Of a stretch of 64,000 bases of DNA, positions 43,174 through 53,680 are shown one piece after another (within the stretch, counting starts at the first letter, position 1; each line of letters starts with the position of its first letter). Source of the DNA: Chitinimonas arctica. GTDB taxonomy: Bacteria; Pseudomonadota; Gammaproteobacteria; Burkholderiales; Chitinimonadaceae. Both the position numbers and the translations under genes were made by a program. Where the stretch lies: NCBI RefSeq assembly GCF_007431345.1, contig NZ_CP041730.1, forward strand, positions 620,001 to 684,000, read 5' to 3'. Below the pieces are notes generated by a model. The model searched no databases. It worked only from the letters and a program-made list of their open reading frames with translations, and was not told where the DNA came from.

Positions 43174-46125
43174 ATGCCTGTACGCCCCTCATTCTTGCGC
43201 AAGACCCTCGTCATGGCCTTGCTGCCTTCGCTGCTGCTGACCGCATGCGGTGGTGGCGGCGGTGACAGTGATAAACCCGACCAGACCGGTGGCACGAACC
43301 CGACTGTTCCGCCGACCGTTCCGCCGACCGTCCCGCCGACCGTCCCGCCGACCGTTCCACCGACCGTTCCACCGACCGTTCCACCGACCGTTCCACCGAC
43401 CGTTCCACCGACCGTTCCACCGACCGTTCCACCGACCGTTCCGCCGGTCGAAGACGCCCTGGCAGCCGCCATGCGCGCCGGCGATATCAAGCTTCTCAGC
43501 GACGGCAGCGTATTGCCGAAGGCCATCAAGCAACAGATCGGCCAGCGCAATGCCGAGCACACCGACCTGCTGCAACAGATCTGGGCCAACGACAGCATCG
43601 TCTACAACCCAACCGGCAATTCCCAACTGCTTACCCCGATCAGCAACCGGGATTCGGCGCGTATGTTCCCCCTGCTGGTCGGCAGTGGCGGCCAGACCTT
43701 GGCTGCCGCCGGCCGGGTCGAGCAAAGCCGGGTCGCCGCCATCGGCAGCAATCTGCTCGGCAATCTGCAAGCAGGCAGCGCGCCGTCCATGCAGTCGCCC
43801 AGCCGTCGTCTGCTGGCCTGGCTGCTGCTGGGCAAGCAAGCGGACATCGGCAGCGCTCGCAGCATCAGCCTGTTGCGCTACAGCAATGGCGAGCAGGCCG
43901 CACTGAAGCTGTGGTTCAAGAGCCAGTATCCCAACTGGACCGTCACCAGCTGCAACGACGATAGCCAGCTCACGGCCTGCGGTCAGGCCAGCCAGCTATT
44001 GCTGGTCGGCAGCCAGGCGGCCTCGCCGGACAACGGCAACACCGTGCTGTCGGCCTACCTGAAGCAGGCGCTGGCCGCGGGCAAGCCGCTGCTGTATCAA
44101 CACACCGGCAGCTGGGGCGACGGCGGTTTTCCGCAAGCCGCCGGTCTGCTGGGTTTGGCCCCCCTGCCCTATGCCGGCAACTATTTCGCCAAGGACAGCG
44201 CCAACTGGAGCAACCTGGCCGCCATGCAGGCGGCGCAGGGCGCCAAGCTGCAACCGCAGCAAGCGCTGACGCGGCTGGTGGATCACCTGAGCAAAGGGGA
44301 TTACACCTTCAACTGGAGCCAGTGCGGCGACGATGACAAACGTTGCGGTGGCGCCGGCGGGATAGACCAGGAGTTCTACCAGGGCGCCGAGCAGGTCAAG
44401 AATTGGATCAGTGCATTGGAGCAAGCCGGCCAGCCGGTGTTCGCCGCGGACAGTCCTGCCCTGCTCAAGCAGCTGGTGCTACTGGGCGACCAGTATCGGC
44501 GCAGCGTACGCTACCCCATGAGCAAGGAGGGCACGCCCACCGCGCAATTCATGCAAGCCCTCTACGCCGACCATGCCCTGGCCAGCCTGCGCACCGTGAC
44601 GCCGGCTTTGGATCTGCGCGGCAGCAGCTTTAGCCCGGCGTTGGCCGACGCAGTCCCGGCCGCCGAAGTCAGCCGCAGCTTCACCAGCCGCAATGTGGAA
44701 TTCAGCACCAGCGCGGCCGTCTATGCGCTACCGGGTCGTAGCTTCACTGTCAGCCGGCAGGATCGTGGCGGCGGCAAGGCCTGGGTATTCGTCAACCAGC
44801 TGCGCATGGGCGCCGCGCATGTATTCGGCAGCAAATACGACCGGCCGATGTATCTGTGGGGCAATGCCATCCCGCTGGTCTCCGGCCAGACCGTCACCGT
44901 TACCCATCCCTATGGTGGCTTGGTCTACGTGAAGCTGGACAACGCCACGCCCGCCACCAATATTGACCTGAAGTTCAATGGGGTGGGTCAACAGGCTGTC
45001 TATAGCGGCCCGGATAGCGCCGCCACCTTTGCCGCCAACGTCAAGAGCAACCCGCTGGGCTGGTCCGAAATCCTCACGCCGGGTTTCGAGGTCCACTCCA
45101 CCAGCGACAAGATGCGCCAATCGATCAAGGACTACGGCGACGATATCAATCGTCTGGTGAGCGATACCTGGACCTATCTCTACAAAGACATCTACAACCT
45201 GGCCGCCTTCAATGGCCGCGACCTGGCCCTGCCCGCCAGCGTGGCCGATTTCTGCCGGCAAAAAGGCTGGGATTGCGGCAGCAACGCCATCCATGGCCTC
45301 AACGGCGTGCAGCATTTCAATACCGACCAAGCCAACTGCGGCTATATGTGCTCGGGCCAGCCGATTGATAGCTACGGTTCCTACCACCCGCTGGGCTGGG
45401 GCGAGTCGCACGAGATCGGCCACAATCTGCAATACGGCCGTTTCAAGCTGTATGGCGGCCAGTCGGGCGAGATATCCAACAATATCTTCCCGGTACACAA
45501 GTGGCTGCACTACAACCGCGACAACCCGAACGCCACGCAATACGGCCGCGACCTCGCCCAGAAGGCCACGTTCGAGCTATTGCAAAACGCGCAGAAGCAG
45601 CCGGCCGGCAACGTCGCCGATTACGTCAAGAATGGTTTGTGGTTCAACGAGAATCTGTTCTGGGGCCGCCTGATGTTCTATTGGCAGGCCGCCCTGAACA
45701 GCCGCGCCCTGCCGGGCATCGGCGACGAAGGCTGGGACCTCTACCGCCTGCTGTACCTGCAGGAGCGCCTGTTCCAGAATGCGCTCAAGAGCGATGCCGA
45801 CTGGAGCGCGGAACGGGCCAAGCTGGGCTACTCCCACGCAGCCTATGCCAGCCGTAGCGCGGTCCAGAATATCGTGGCGGAGGACTTCATGCTGATCGGC
45901 ATGTCCTATATCACCCAACGCGACCAGCGCGATTTCTTCGATATGTGGGGGATACGCTATAGCGCCAACGCCGCCAGCCAGGTGGCCAGCTATGGCTATG
46001 CCGCCGCGCCCAAGCGCTTCTGGGTGGTGCCCTGCGAATCCAAGGGCTTCAAGGCCCCGCTCGCCACGCCGTTCGCCGTCGATGGCAAGACCGCATGGCC
46101 CGCTGCTGGGAACTGTCCGGCTTAA
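43174..46125 (+). CDS. M60-family (SslE/AcfD-like) metalloprotease lipoprotein
   Basis: Starting at MPVRPSFLRK (43174), the protein has 983 residues. A lipobox LLTAC precedes a Gly-rich spacer and a (TVPP)12 linker (residues 44-91). The middle part has paired Cys segments (TSCNDDSQLTACG, SQCGDDDKRCGGAGG). The M60 catalytic domain has HEIGH at 746-750 followed after 15 residues by Glu766 (GGQSGEISNNIF), the gluzincin signature. In E. coli the M60 mucinase SslE is a type II secretion substrate encoded next to its secretion genes. Here an M60 gene directly follows a type II-like operon, so the same relationship is likely. Probable activity is on mucin-like glycoproteins at the cell surface. Confidence 0.88.
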   Translation: MPVRPSFLRKTLVMALLPSLLLTACGGGGGDSDKPDQTGGTNPTVPPTVPPTVPPTVPPTVPPTVPPTVPPTVPPTVPPTVPPTVPPTVPPVEDALAAAMRAGDIKLLSDGSVLPKAIKQQIGQRNAEHTDLLQQIWANDSIVYNPTGNSQLLTPISNRDSARMFPLLVGSGGQTLAAAGRVEQSRVAAIGSNLLGNLQAGSAPSMQSPSRRLLAWLLLGKQADIGSARSISLLRYSNGEQAALKLWFKSQYPNWTVTSCNDDSQLTACGQASQLLLVGSQAASPDNGNTVLSAYLKQALAAGKPLLYQHTGSWGDGGFPQAAGLLGLAPLPYAGNYFAKDSANWSNLAAMQAAQGAKLQPQQALTRLVDHLSKGDYTFNWSQCGDDDKRCGGAGGIDQEFYQGAEQVKNWISALEQAGQPVFAADSPALLKQLVLLGDQYRRSVRYPMSKEGTPTAQFMQALYADHALASLRTVTPALDLRGSSFSPALADAVPAAEVSRSFTSRNVEFSTSAAVYALPGRSFTVSRQDRGGGKAWVFVNQLRMGAAHVFGSKYDRPMYLWGNAIPLVSGQTVTVTHPYGGLVYVKLDNATPATNIDLKFNGVGQQAVYSGPDSAATFAANVKSNPLGWSEILTPGFEVHSTSDKMRQSIKDYGDDINRLVSDTWTYLYKDIYNLAAFNGRDLALPASVADFCRQKGWDCGSNAIHGLNGVQHFNTDQANCGYMCSGQPIDSYGSYHPLGWGESHEIGHNLQYGRFKLYGGQSGEISNNIFPVHKWLHYNRDNPNATQYGRDLAQKATFELLQNAQKQPAGNVADYVKNGLWFNENLFWGRLMFYWQAALNSRALPGIGDEGWDLYRLLYLQERLFQNALKSDADWSAERAKLGYSHAAYASRSAVQNIVAEDFMLIGMSYITQRDQRDFFDMWGIRYSANAASQVASYGYAAAPKRFWVVPCESKGFKAPLATPFAVDGKTAWPAAGNCPA
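43303..43446 (+). repeat. 12 tandem 12-base units encoding TVPP
   Basis: Twelve units of ACCGTTCCACCG type. Units 5 to 11 (43351-43434) are identical; the outer ones differ at one to three positions. The array keeps the frame because the unit is a multiple of three, so copy number can change without disrupting the protein. Confidence 0.95.
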
Positions 46126-46138
46126 GGCCTGCGTCCTG

Positions 46139-46162
46139 TGGTCCCGGCAAATACCGGGACCA
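46139..46162. terminator. Hairpin between convergent M60 and amn genes
   Basis: TGGTCCCGG (46139-46147) and CCGGGACCA (46154-46162) form a perfect nine-base stem with a six-base loop, 13 bases after the M60 stop and 43 bases beyond the amn stop. No T run is present. Confidence 0.55.
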
Positions 46163-46205
46163 TCGCGCGGCGGCGGCGGCAGCCACCGTCGCGCCTACTT
46201 CTTCT

Positions 46206-47708
46206 TTACTGGAACGCCACCTCGGCGAAACTGCGCAGTTTGCGGCTATGCAGCTGGTCCACGCCGCGCAGCATTTCCATGGCGCGGATACCGATGCGCA
46301 AATGCTGGTCCACCCGTTCGCGGTAAAACTGATTGGCCATGCCCGGTAATTTGATTTCGCCGTGCAAGGGCTTGTCGCTGACGCACAGCAGGGTGCCGTA
46401 GGGCACGCGGAAGCGGAAACCATTGGCGGCGATGGTGGCGCTTTCCATATCCAGCGCCACCGCCCGGCTCTGGCTGAAACGGCGCTGCGGCTGATTGTCC
46501 GGCAACAGCTCCCAATTGCGGTTGTCGGTGCTGGCCACGGTGCCGGTGCGCATGATGCGCTTCAGTTCGGCGCCTTCCGTCTCGGTAATCAGCGATACGG
46601 CCGCCTCCAGCGCCTGCTGGATTTCCGCCAGCGCCGGGATCGGCACCCACAGGGGCAGGTCTTCATCCAGCACATGGTCTTCCCGCACATAGCCGTGGGC
46701 CAGCACGTAGTCGCCCAATTGCTGGGTGGTACGCAAGCCGGCACAGTGGCCCAGCATGATCCAGGCATGCGGACGCAGTACCGCGATATGGTCGGTAATG
46801 GTCTTGGCGTTGGCCGGGCCCACGCCGATATTCACCATGCTGATGCCGCTGCGATCGGCCCGGACCAGGTGGTAGCCGGGCATTTGCGGCAGGCGGGGCA
46901 GCGCCTTGCCCAGCAGGTCGGTGGCCTCGGCATCGAGACCACGGCGGCGGGTGACGACATTGCCCGGCTCGACAAAGGCGATGTACTCGCTGTCGGGATC
47001 GTTCATCGTCTCGTGGCCCAGTCGAACAAATTCATCGATATAGAACTGGTAGTTGGTAAACAACACGAAATTCTGGAAATGCTCCGGCGTCGTACCGGAG
47101 TAGTGGCGCAAGCGGTGCAGCGAATAGTCCACCCGTGGCGCGGTAAACAAGGACAAGGGGCGCGGCTCGCCGGCACGCGGTTCGTAGGTGCCATTGGCGA
47201 TGCCGTCGTCCATGGCGCCCAGGTCGGGCAGGTCGAACACGTCGCGCATCAATTGGCGTCGTTCGGCGCTCAGGCTGCCCTCGATATGGTCATGCTCGGC
47301 AAAGGAAAAGTGCACCGGGATCGGCTGGGTGCTGGTACCGACTTCCAGCTCCACCTGGTGGTTCTGCAGCAGATAGGTGAATTGTTCGAGGTAGTACTCG
47401 GTATAGAGGTCGGGACGCGTCAACGTCGTTTCGAAGCGGCCCGGACCGGCCACGAAGCCGTAGCTGAGATGCGCGCTTTCGGTGGCGTTCTGGCGTGCCA
47501 CCGTGTCGGTCTGCACCCGCACGAAGGGGTAGCAGGCCCGGACATGGCCGGGCAAGGTCTCGCCGGCGACAAAGCGCTGCATGGCGTCGCGCAGGTGCGC
47601 CACGCTGGATTCGTAGATCTCGCGTACTTTGTCCAGGGCGGCAGCGGCGTCGGTATGGCGGGAGGGGGCGATAAAGCTGGGGAGGTAGAGCATCGCGCTA
47701 TTCTTCAT
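46206..47708 (-). CDS. amn: AMP nucleosidase
   Basis: A 500-residue enzyme that hydrolyses AMP to adenine and ribose 5-phosphate in the cytoplasm. The N-terminal regulatory domain (SPS... AALDKVREIYESSVAHLRDAMQRF, then RACYPFVRVQTDT) and the nucleoside-phosphorylase-like core (ISMVNIGVGPANAKTITDHIAVLRPHAWIMLGHCAGLRTTQQLGDYVLAHGYVREDHVLD, then VALDMESATIAANGFRFRVPYGTLLCVSDKPLHGE) match Amn. Length is normal. Later Met codons exist, but the start at 47708 is reasonable. It lies beside, but transcribed away from, the NAD salvage genes, so adenine-nucleotide turnover genes cluster here loosely. Confidence 0.93.
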   Translation of the reverse strand: MKNSAMLYLPSFIAPSRHTDAAAALDKVREIYESSVAHLRDAMQRFVAGETLPGHVRACYPFVRVQTDTVARQNATESAHLSYGFVAGPGRFETTLTRPDLYTEYYLEQFTYLLQNHQVELEVGTSTQPIPVHFSFAEHDHIEGSLSAERRQLMRDVFDLPDLGAMDDGIANGTYEPRAGEPRPLSLFTAPRVDYSLHRLRHYSGTTPEHFQNFVLFTNYQFYIDEFVRLGHETMNDPDSEYIAFVEPGNVVTRRRGLDAEATDLLGKALPRLPQMPGYHLVRADRSGISMVNIGVGPANAKTITDHIAVLRPHAWIMLGHCAGLRTTQQLGDYVLAHGYVREDHVLDEDLPLWVPIPALAEIQQALEAAVSLITETEGAELKRIMRTGTVASTDNRNWELLPDNQPQRRFSQSRAVALDMESATIAANGFRFRVPYGTLLCVSDKPLHGEIKLPGMANQFYRERVDQHLRIGIRAMEMLRGVDQLHSRKLRSFAEVAFQ

Positions 47709-48013
47709 ATGTTGTCGCGTCCGTATTGGAGGTGGGCGGCGGCTGGGCCGGCATGGCCCGAGAATACATATTCATTTTTCTTCAATCAATATTTAAGACA
47801 CATCCCGGAAGCTATCCCACTGGCAAGGGTGAAACAGCCGGGAAGGCAGGCGAATATCATTCAAGTTTGCTGATAAATATTGCACCCCCAATCCCCGCCA
47901 TGACGCCTTGCGGACCCAAAGGCTGGTTTCTACACTGCGTGTAACAAATCGCCGGGCCGGCGGCTATTTCTCACGACGTCCGCAAGGGCGACACCTGGAA
48001 CAAGAGCCATGAC
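47709..48013. other. Intergenic region between divergent amn and solute-binding protein genes
   Basis: About 300 bases with moderate AT content near 47760-47890, which must contain promoters for both directions. I see no clear repeat, hairpin or gene. Confidence 0.5.
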
Positions 48014-48766
48014 ATGAAGTGGAAAGCGTATGGCTTAGCACTCTGCCTCGCGCTCGATGCGGCAGCAGCGGAATCCATCACCATTGGGGCGGAGGACGAC
48101 TGGTATCCTTATTCTGGCTTGGTGAACGGCGAGCTGAAGGGGCTTACCGTCGAACTGGTGCGCGAAGCCTTCAGTGCGGTCGGCATCACGGTCAAATACG
48201 ACGTGATGCCCTATGCCCGCTGTATGGCGCTGACCAGGGAAGGCGCCCTGGTCGCTTGTTTCGACACCCTGCGCCACCCCGGGATCGAGGCGGACTATCG
48301 CTGGCATGCCTTGCCTATGTTCCACGTCCAGTACCAGATCTACGCCCGGGCCGATTCGGTGGAGCACGATCTTCGCCCCACCGACCTGGAAGGCCGCGAT
48401 GTGGCGGTAACCAACGGCTACGAGTACGGCCCCGACTTCGATACCAACAAGAAGATCTTGCGCACCTTCACCCTGCGCGACGAAAACAATTTCCGCATGC
48501 TGATCGCCGGGCGGGTGCGCTACACGGTGGCGATGGATCTCAATACCCGCGCCTTGATCAAGAAACGGCCGGGTGAATTCGCCGGCAAATTCAAGATCGT
48601 CGGCCAGGTCGCACCGGCCGGCGTCTACACCGCGTTCTCCAAACGTCACCCGGCCGCGGCACAAGCCATGGAACGCTTTGACCAGGGCATGGCCATCATC
48701 CGCAAGAACGGCCGCTACAAAACCATCGAGGATAACTGGAGCCGACGCCTCACCCAGACCAAGTAA
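48014..48766 (+). CDS. Family 3 periplasmic solute-binding protein (orphan)
   Basis: A 250-residue protein with a short signal peptide (to AAAA, about residue 19) and the SBP_bac_3 fold: ITIGAEDDWYPYSGLVNGELKGLTVELVREAFSAVGI at the start, then DLRPTDLEGRDVAVTNGYEYGP, and near the end MERFDQGMAIIRKNGRYKTIEDNW. Such proteins usually bind amino acids for ABC importers. No permease or ATPase gene adjoins it. In this form they are often followed by sensory proteins, and here a diguanylate cyclase gene starts 85 bases downstream, so a sensing link is possible. The ligand is unknown. Confidence 0.8.
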   Translation: MKWKAYGLALCLALDAAAAESITIGAEDDWYPYSGLVNGELKGLTVELVREAFSAVGITVKYDVMPYARCMALTREGALVACFDTLRHPGIEADYRWHALPMFHVQYQIYARADSVEHDLRPTDLEGRDVAVTNGYEYGPDFDTNKKILRTFTLRDENNFRMLIAGRVRYTVAMDLNTRALIKKRPGEFAGKFKIVGQVAPAGVYTAFSKRHPAAAQAMERFDQGMAIIRKNGRYKTIEDNWSRRLTQTK

Positions 48767-48850
48767 GCGTCGGCCCATCGTCTACCCCTGCCATGCCGGA
48801 CCCGTCATCGTCGCGCTCGGCCCTGCGCCATCGAGGAAGCATCGCCGGAT

Positions 48851-51403
<2,553 letters not shown>

Positions 51404-51565
51404 ATCCAGCACGGCAGTCGCTGAATAGCGCCATAGGCCCTGCCTAAAAAACAGGCACGCCATGGGAATACCAGGGCGAACAGGAACTTTGCGAACTTGC
51501 TCTCGAGTTATGCCTGACTTTATCCACAGGCTGTGGGGATGATTTAGCGGATAAGCCGTCTCAAC

Positions 51566-51586
51566 ATAGTTGCACAATGCAACTAT
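51566..51586. promoter_or_regulatory. Palindrome upstream of the NAD salvage operon
   Basis: ATAGTTGCA (51566-51574) and TGCAACTAT (51578-51586) are exact inverted copies around CAA, 47 bases before pncA. The size and symmetry fit a MarR-like or similar dimeric repressor site. It differs from the published NrtR-type boxes as I remember them. No regulator gene is adjacent. Confidence 0.55.
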
Positions 51587-51633
51587 ATTGGTCACAATAG
51601 CCGCACCTCCACCATTCAGCGAATGGAACCGCG

Positions 51634-52443
51634 ATGCACACCTCGGGCAATACGCAGCTTCTGATCATCGATCCGCAAAACGACTTTTGCGATATCGCCG
51701 GCGCGGCACTGCCGGTACCGGGCGCCCATGCCGATATGCAGCGCCTGGCCGGCTTGATAGCCCGCCTGGGACCGGCCTTGGCGGGCATCCATGTCAGCCT
51801 CGACTCCCATCATCCACTCGATATTGCCCACCCCGGCTGGTGGTGCGATGCGGCCGGGAAGGCGCCGACGCCGTTCAGCGTGATCGGCGTGGCGGAGGTA
51901 CGCGGTGGCATCTGGCGGGCGCGCGATCCGGCTCGGCAGGCTGCCAGCCTGGCCTATGTGGAAGCGCTGGCCGGCCGGGGCCGCTACCAGCTGATCATCT
52001 GGCCGGAACATTGCCTGATCGGTAGCTGGGGACACAATGTACAGGACGACCTGCAGCGGTCGCTGCACGACTGGAGCCTGGCCAGGCTGCGCAACGTCAA
52101 TTATGTCGGCAAGGGCAGCAATCCCGGCACCGAGCACTATTCGGCCATCGCGGCCGAGGTACCGGACCCGGCCGACGCGGCCACCCTGCCCAATCTCGAC
52201 CTGCTTGAACGTTTGGCTGCCGCCGATACCATTCTGGTCGGCGGCGAAGCGTTGTCGCACTGCGTGGCAGGTACCGTCCGTGATATCGCCGACCAGCTCG
52301 GCGCCGATCAAGTCGGCAAACTGATGTTGCTGGCCGACTGTTGCAGCCCGGTAGCCGGCTTCGAAGCGCAGGCCGCCGCCTTTGTCGGCGAATTGCAAGC
52401 CCGTGGCATGCGCTTGGGCCTGTCGACCGACTATCAAGCTTGA
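51634..52443 (+). CDS. pncA: Nicotinamidase
   Basis: A 269-residue cysteine hydrolase that deamidates nicotinamide to nicotinate. It has the N-terminal catalytic Asp in LLIIDPQNDFCD, metal-ligand-type residues in SLDSHHPLD, PEHCLIGSWGHNV and the nucleophile C210 in GGEALSHCVAGTVRDIA. It is somewhat longer than E. coli PncA (about 213). It is the first of four genes that together rebuild NAD from nicotinamide. The palindrome lies in its promoter. The family also contains isochorismatases, but the next gene is pncB, which supports this call. Confidence 0.88.
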   Translation: MHTSGNTQLLIIDPQNDFCDIAGAALPVPGAHADMQRLAGLIARLGPALAGIHVSLDSHHPLDIAHPGWWCDAAGKAPTPFSVIGVAEVRGGIWRARDPARQAASLAYVEALAGRGRYQLIIWPEHCLIGSWGHNVQDDLQRSLHDWSLARLRNVNYVGKGSNPGTEHYSAIAAEVPDPADAATLPNLDLLERLAAADTILVGGEALSHCVAGTVRDIADQLGADQVGKLMLLADCCSPVAGFEAQAAAFVGELQARGMRLGLSTDYQA

Positions 52444-52464
52444 ACCCGTAAAGGACTCTCCCGC

Positions 52465-53670
52465 ATGTCTGCCGCTTCGTTCGACCCGGTCATCCTTTCG
52501 CTGCTGGATACCGATCTGTACAAATTCACCATGATGCAGGAGATCCTGCATAGCCAGCCCGAGACCCAGGCGGAATACACCTTCAAGTGCCGTAATCGGC
52601 CCGAACTGCCGCTGGCCGCGCTGCGCGGCGAGATCGAGGCTCAATTGGACCATCTCTGCGGACTACGCTTCGGCGAAGACGAATTGGCCTATCTCGGCGG
52701 TCTGCGTTTCATCAAATCCGACTTTGTCGATTTCCTGCGCCTTTTCCAATTGCAACGGCGTTTTATCCGCCTGGAAGCGGATGGCGACGGGCTGGATATT
52801 CGTGTCAGCGGCCCCATGCTGCATTGCATGCTGTTCGAAATCTATGTGCTGGCCATCGTCAACGAAGCGTATTTCCGCCAGTTCGCGCAAGAAGCGGCCT
52901 GGGCCGCCGGCGAGCAAAAGCTGGCCGCCAAGCTGGCCGCGCTGCAAGCCTTTGCCGCCGAGCCGGCGCGGCGGGCACCCTTCGTCTTTTTCGACTTCGG
53001 CACGCGCCGCCGGTTTTCGCGCGAGTGGCATGCCCATGTGGTGGCGACACTGGCGCGCGAAGCCGCCCCGTTCATGCGCGGCACCAGCAATGTCCTGTTG
53101 GCCTGGCGGCATGGGCTGACGCCCATCGGCACCATGGCGCACGAGTATCTGCAAGCTTTCCAGTCCTTCGGTTCGCGGCTGCGCGATTTCCAGAAAAACG
53201 CATTGGAACATTGGGTGCGCGAATATCGCGGCGACCTGGGCATTGCCCTGACCGATGTGGTCGGCATGGATGCCTTCCTGCGCGATTTCGACCTGTATTT
53301 CTGCAAGCTGTTCGACGGCTTGCGCCATGACTCGGGCGATCCCTTCGCTTGGGGCGAGAAGGCCATCGCCCACTATCACGCCATGAAGATCGATCCCAAC
53401 AGCAAGATGCTGGTATTCAGCGACGGCCTGAACCTGGAAAAGTCCTTCGCGCTGCACCGCCATTTCGCCGACCGCGCCCGTACCGGTTTCGGCATCGGTA
53501 CCGATCTCAGCAACGACTGCGGCCATACCCCGCTGCAAATCGTGATGAAGCTGGTGCATTGCAACGACCAGCCGGTAGCCAAGATCAGCGATAGCCCGGG
53601 CAAGGGGATGTGCGAGGACGCAAACTTCCTGAACTATCTATGCGATGTATTCCAGACGGAACGCCGGTGA
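52465..53670 (+). CDS. pncB: Nicotinate phosphoribosyltransferase
   Basis: A 401-residue enzyme joining nicotinate and PRPP to give nicotinate mononucleotide with ATP hydrolysis. Motifs include LLDTDLYKFTMMQEILH at the N-terminus, FDFGTRRRFSREWH, GTSNVLLAWRHGLTPIGTMAHEYLQAFQSFG, DFDLYFCKLFDGLRHDSGDPFAWGEKAIAHY and FSDGLNLEKSF. The phosphorylated His of the regulatory cycle lies in the GTMAHE segment. It starts 21 bases after pncA behind AAAGGA. The nadE start follows after ten bases. Confidence 0.94.
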   Translation: MSAASFDPVILSLLDTDLYKFTMMQEILHSQPETQAEYTFKCRNRPELPLAALRGEIEAQLDHLCGLRFGEDELAYLGGLRFIKSDFVDFLRLFQLQRRFIRLEADGDGLDIRVSGPMLHCMLFEIYVLAIVNEAYFRQFAQEAAWAAGEQKLAAKLAALQAFAAEPARRAPFVFFDFGTRRRFSREWHAHVVATLAREAAPFMRGTSNVLLAWRHGLTPIGTMAHEYLQAFQSFGSRLRDFQKNALEHWVREYRGDLGIALTDVVGMDAFLRDFDLYFCKLFDGLRHDSGDPFAWGEKAIAHYHAMKIDPNSKMLVFSDGLNLEKSFALHRHFADRARTGFGIGTDLSNDCGHTPLQIVMKLVHCNDQPVAKISDSPGKGMCEDANFLNYLCDVFQTERR

Positions 53671-53680
53671 GGAAGCTGCC

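Noticed and set aside
43303..43446. Regular repeat that might suggest a CRISPR array
   Set aside because: The units are contiguous 12-mers without spacers and encode TVPP in frame inside the M60 protein.
46362..47873. A 503-codon plus-strand frame opposite amn
   Set aside because: AMP nucleosidase motifs run the full length of the minus strand; the plus frame is a shadow.
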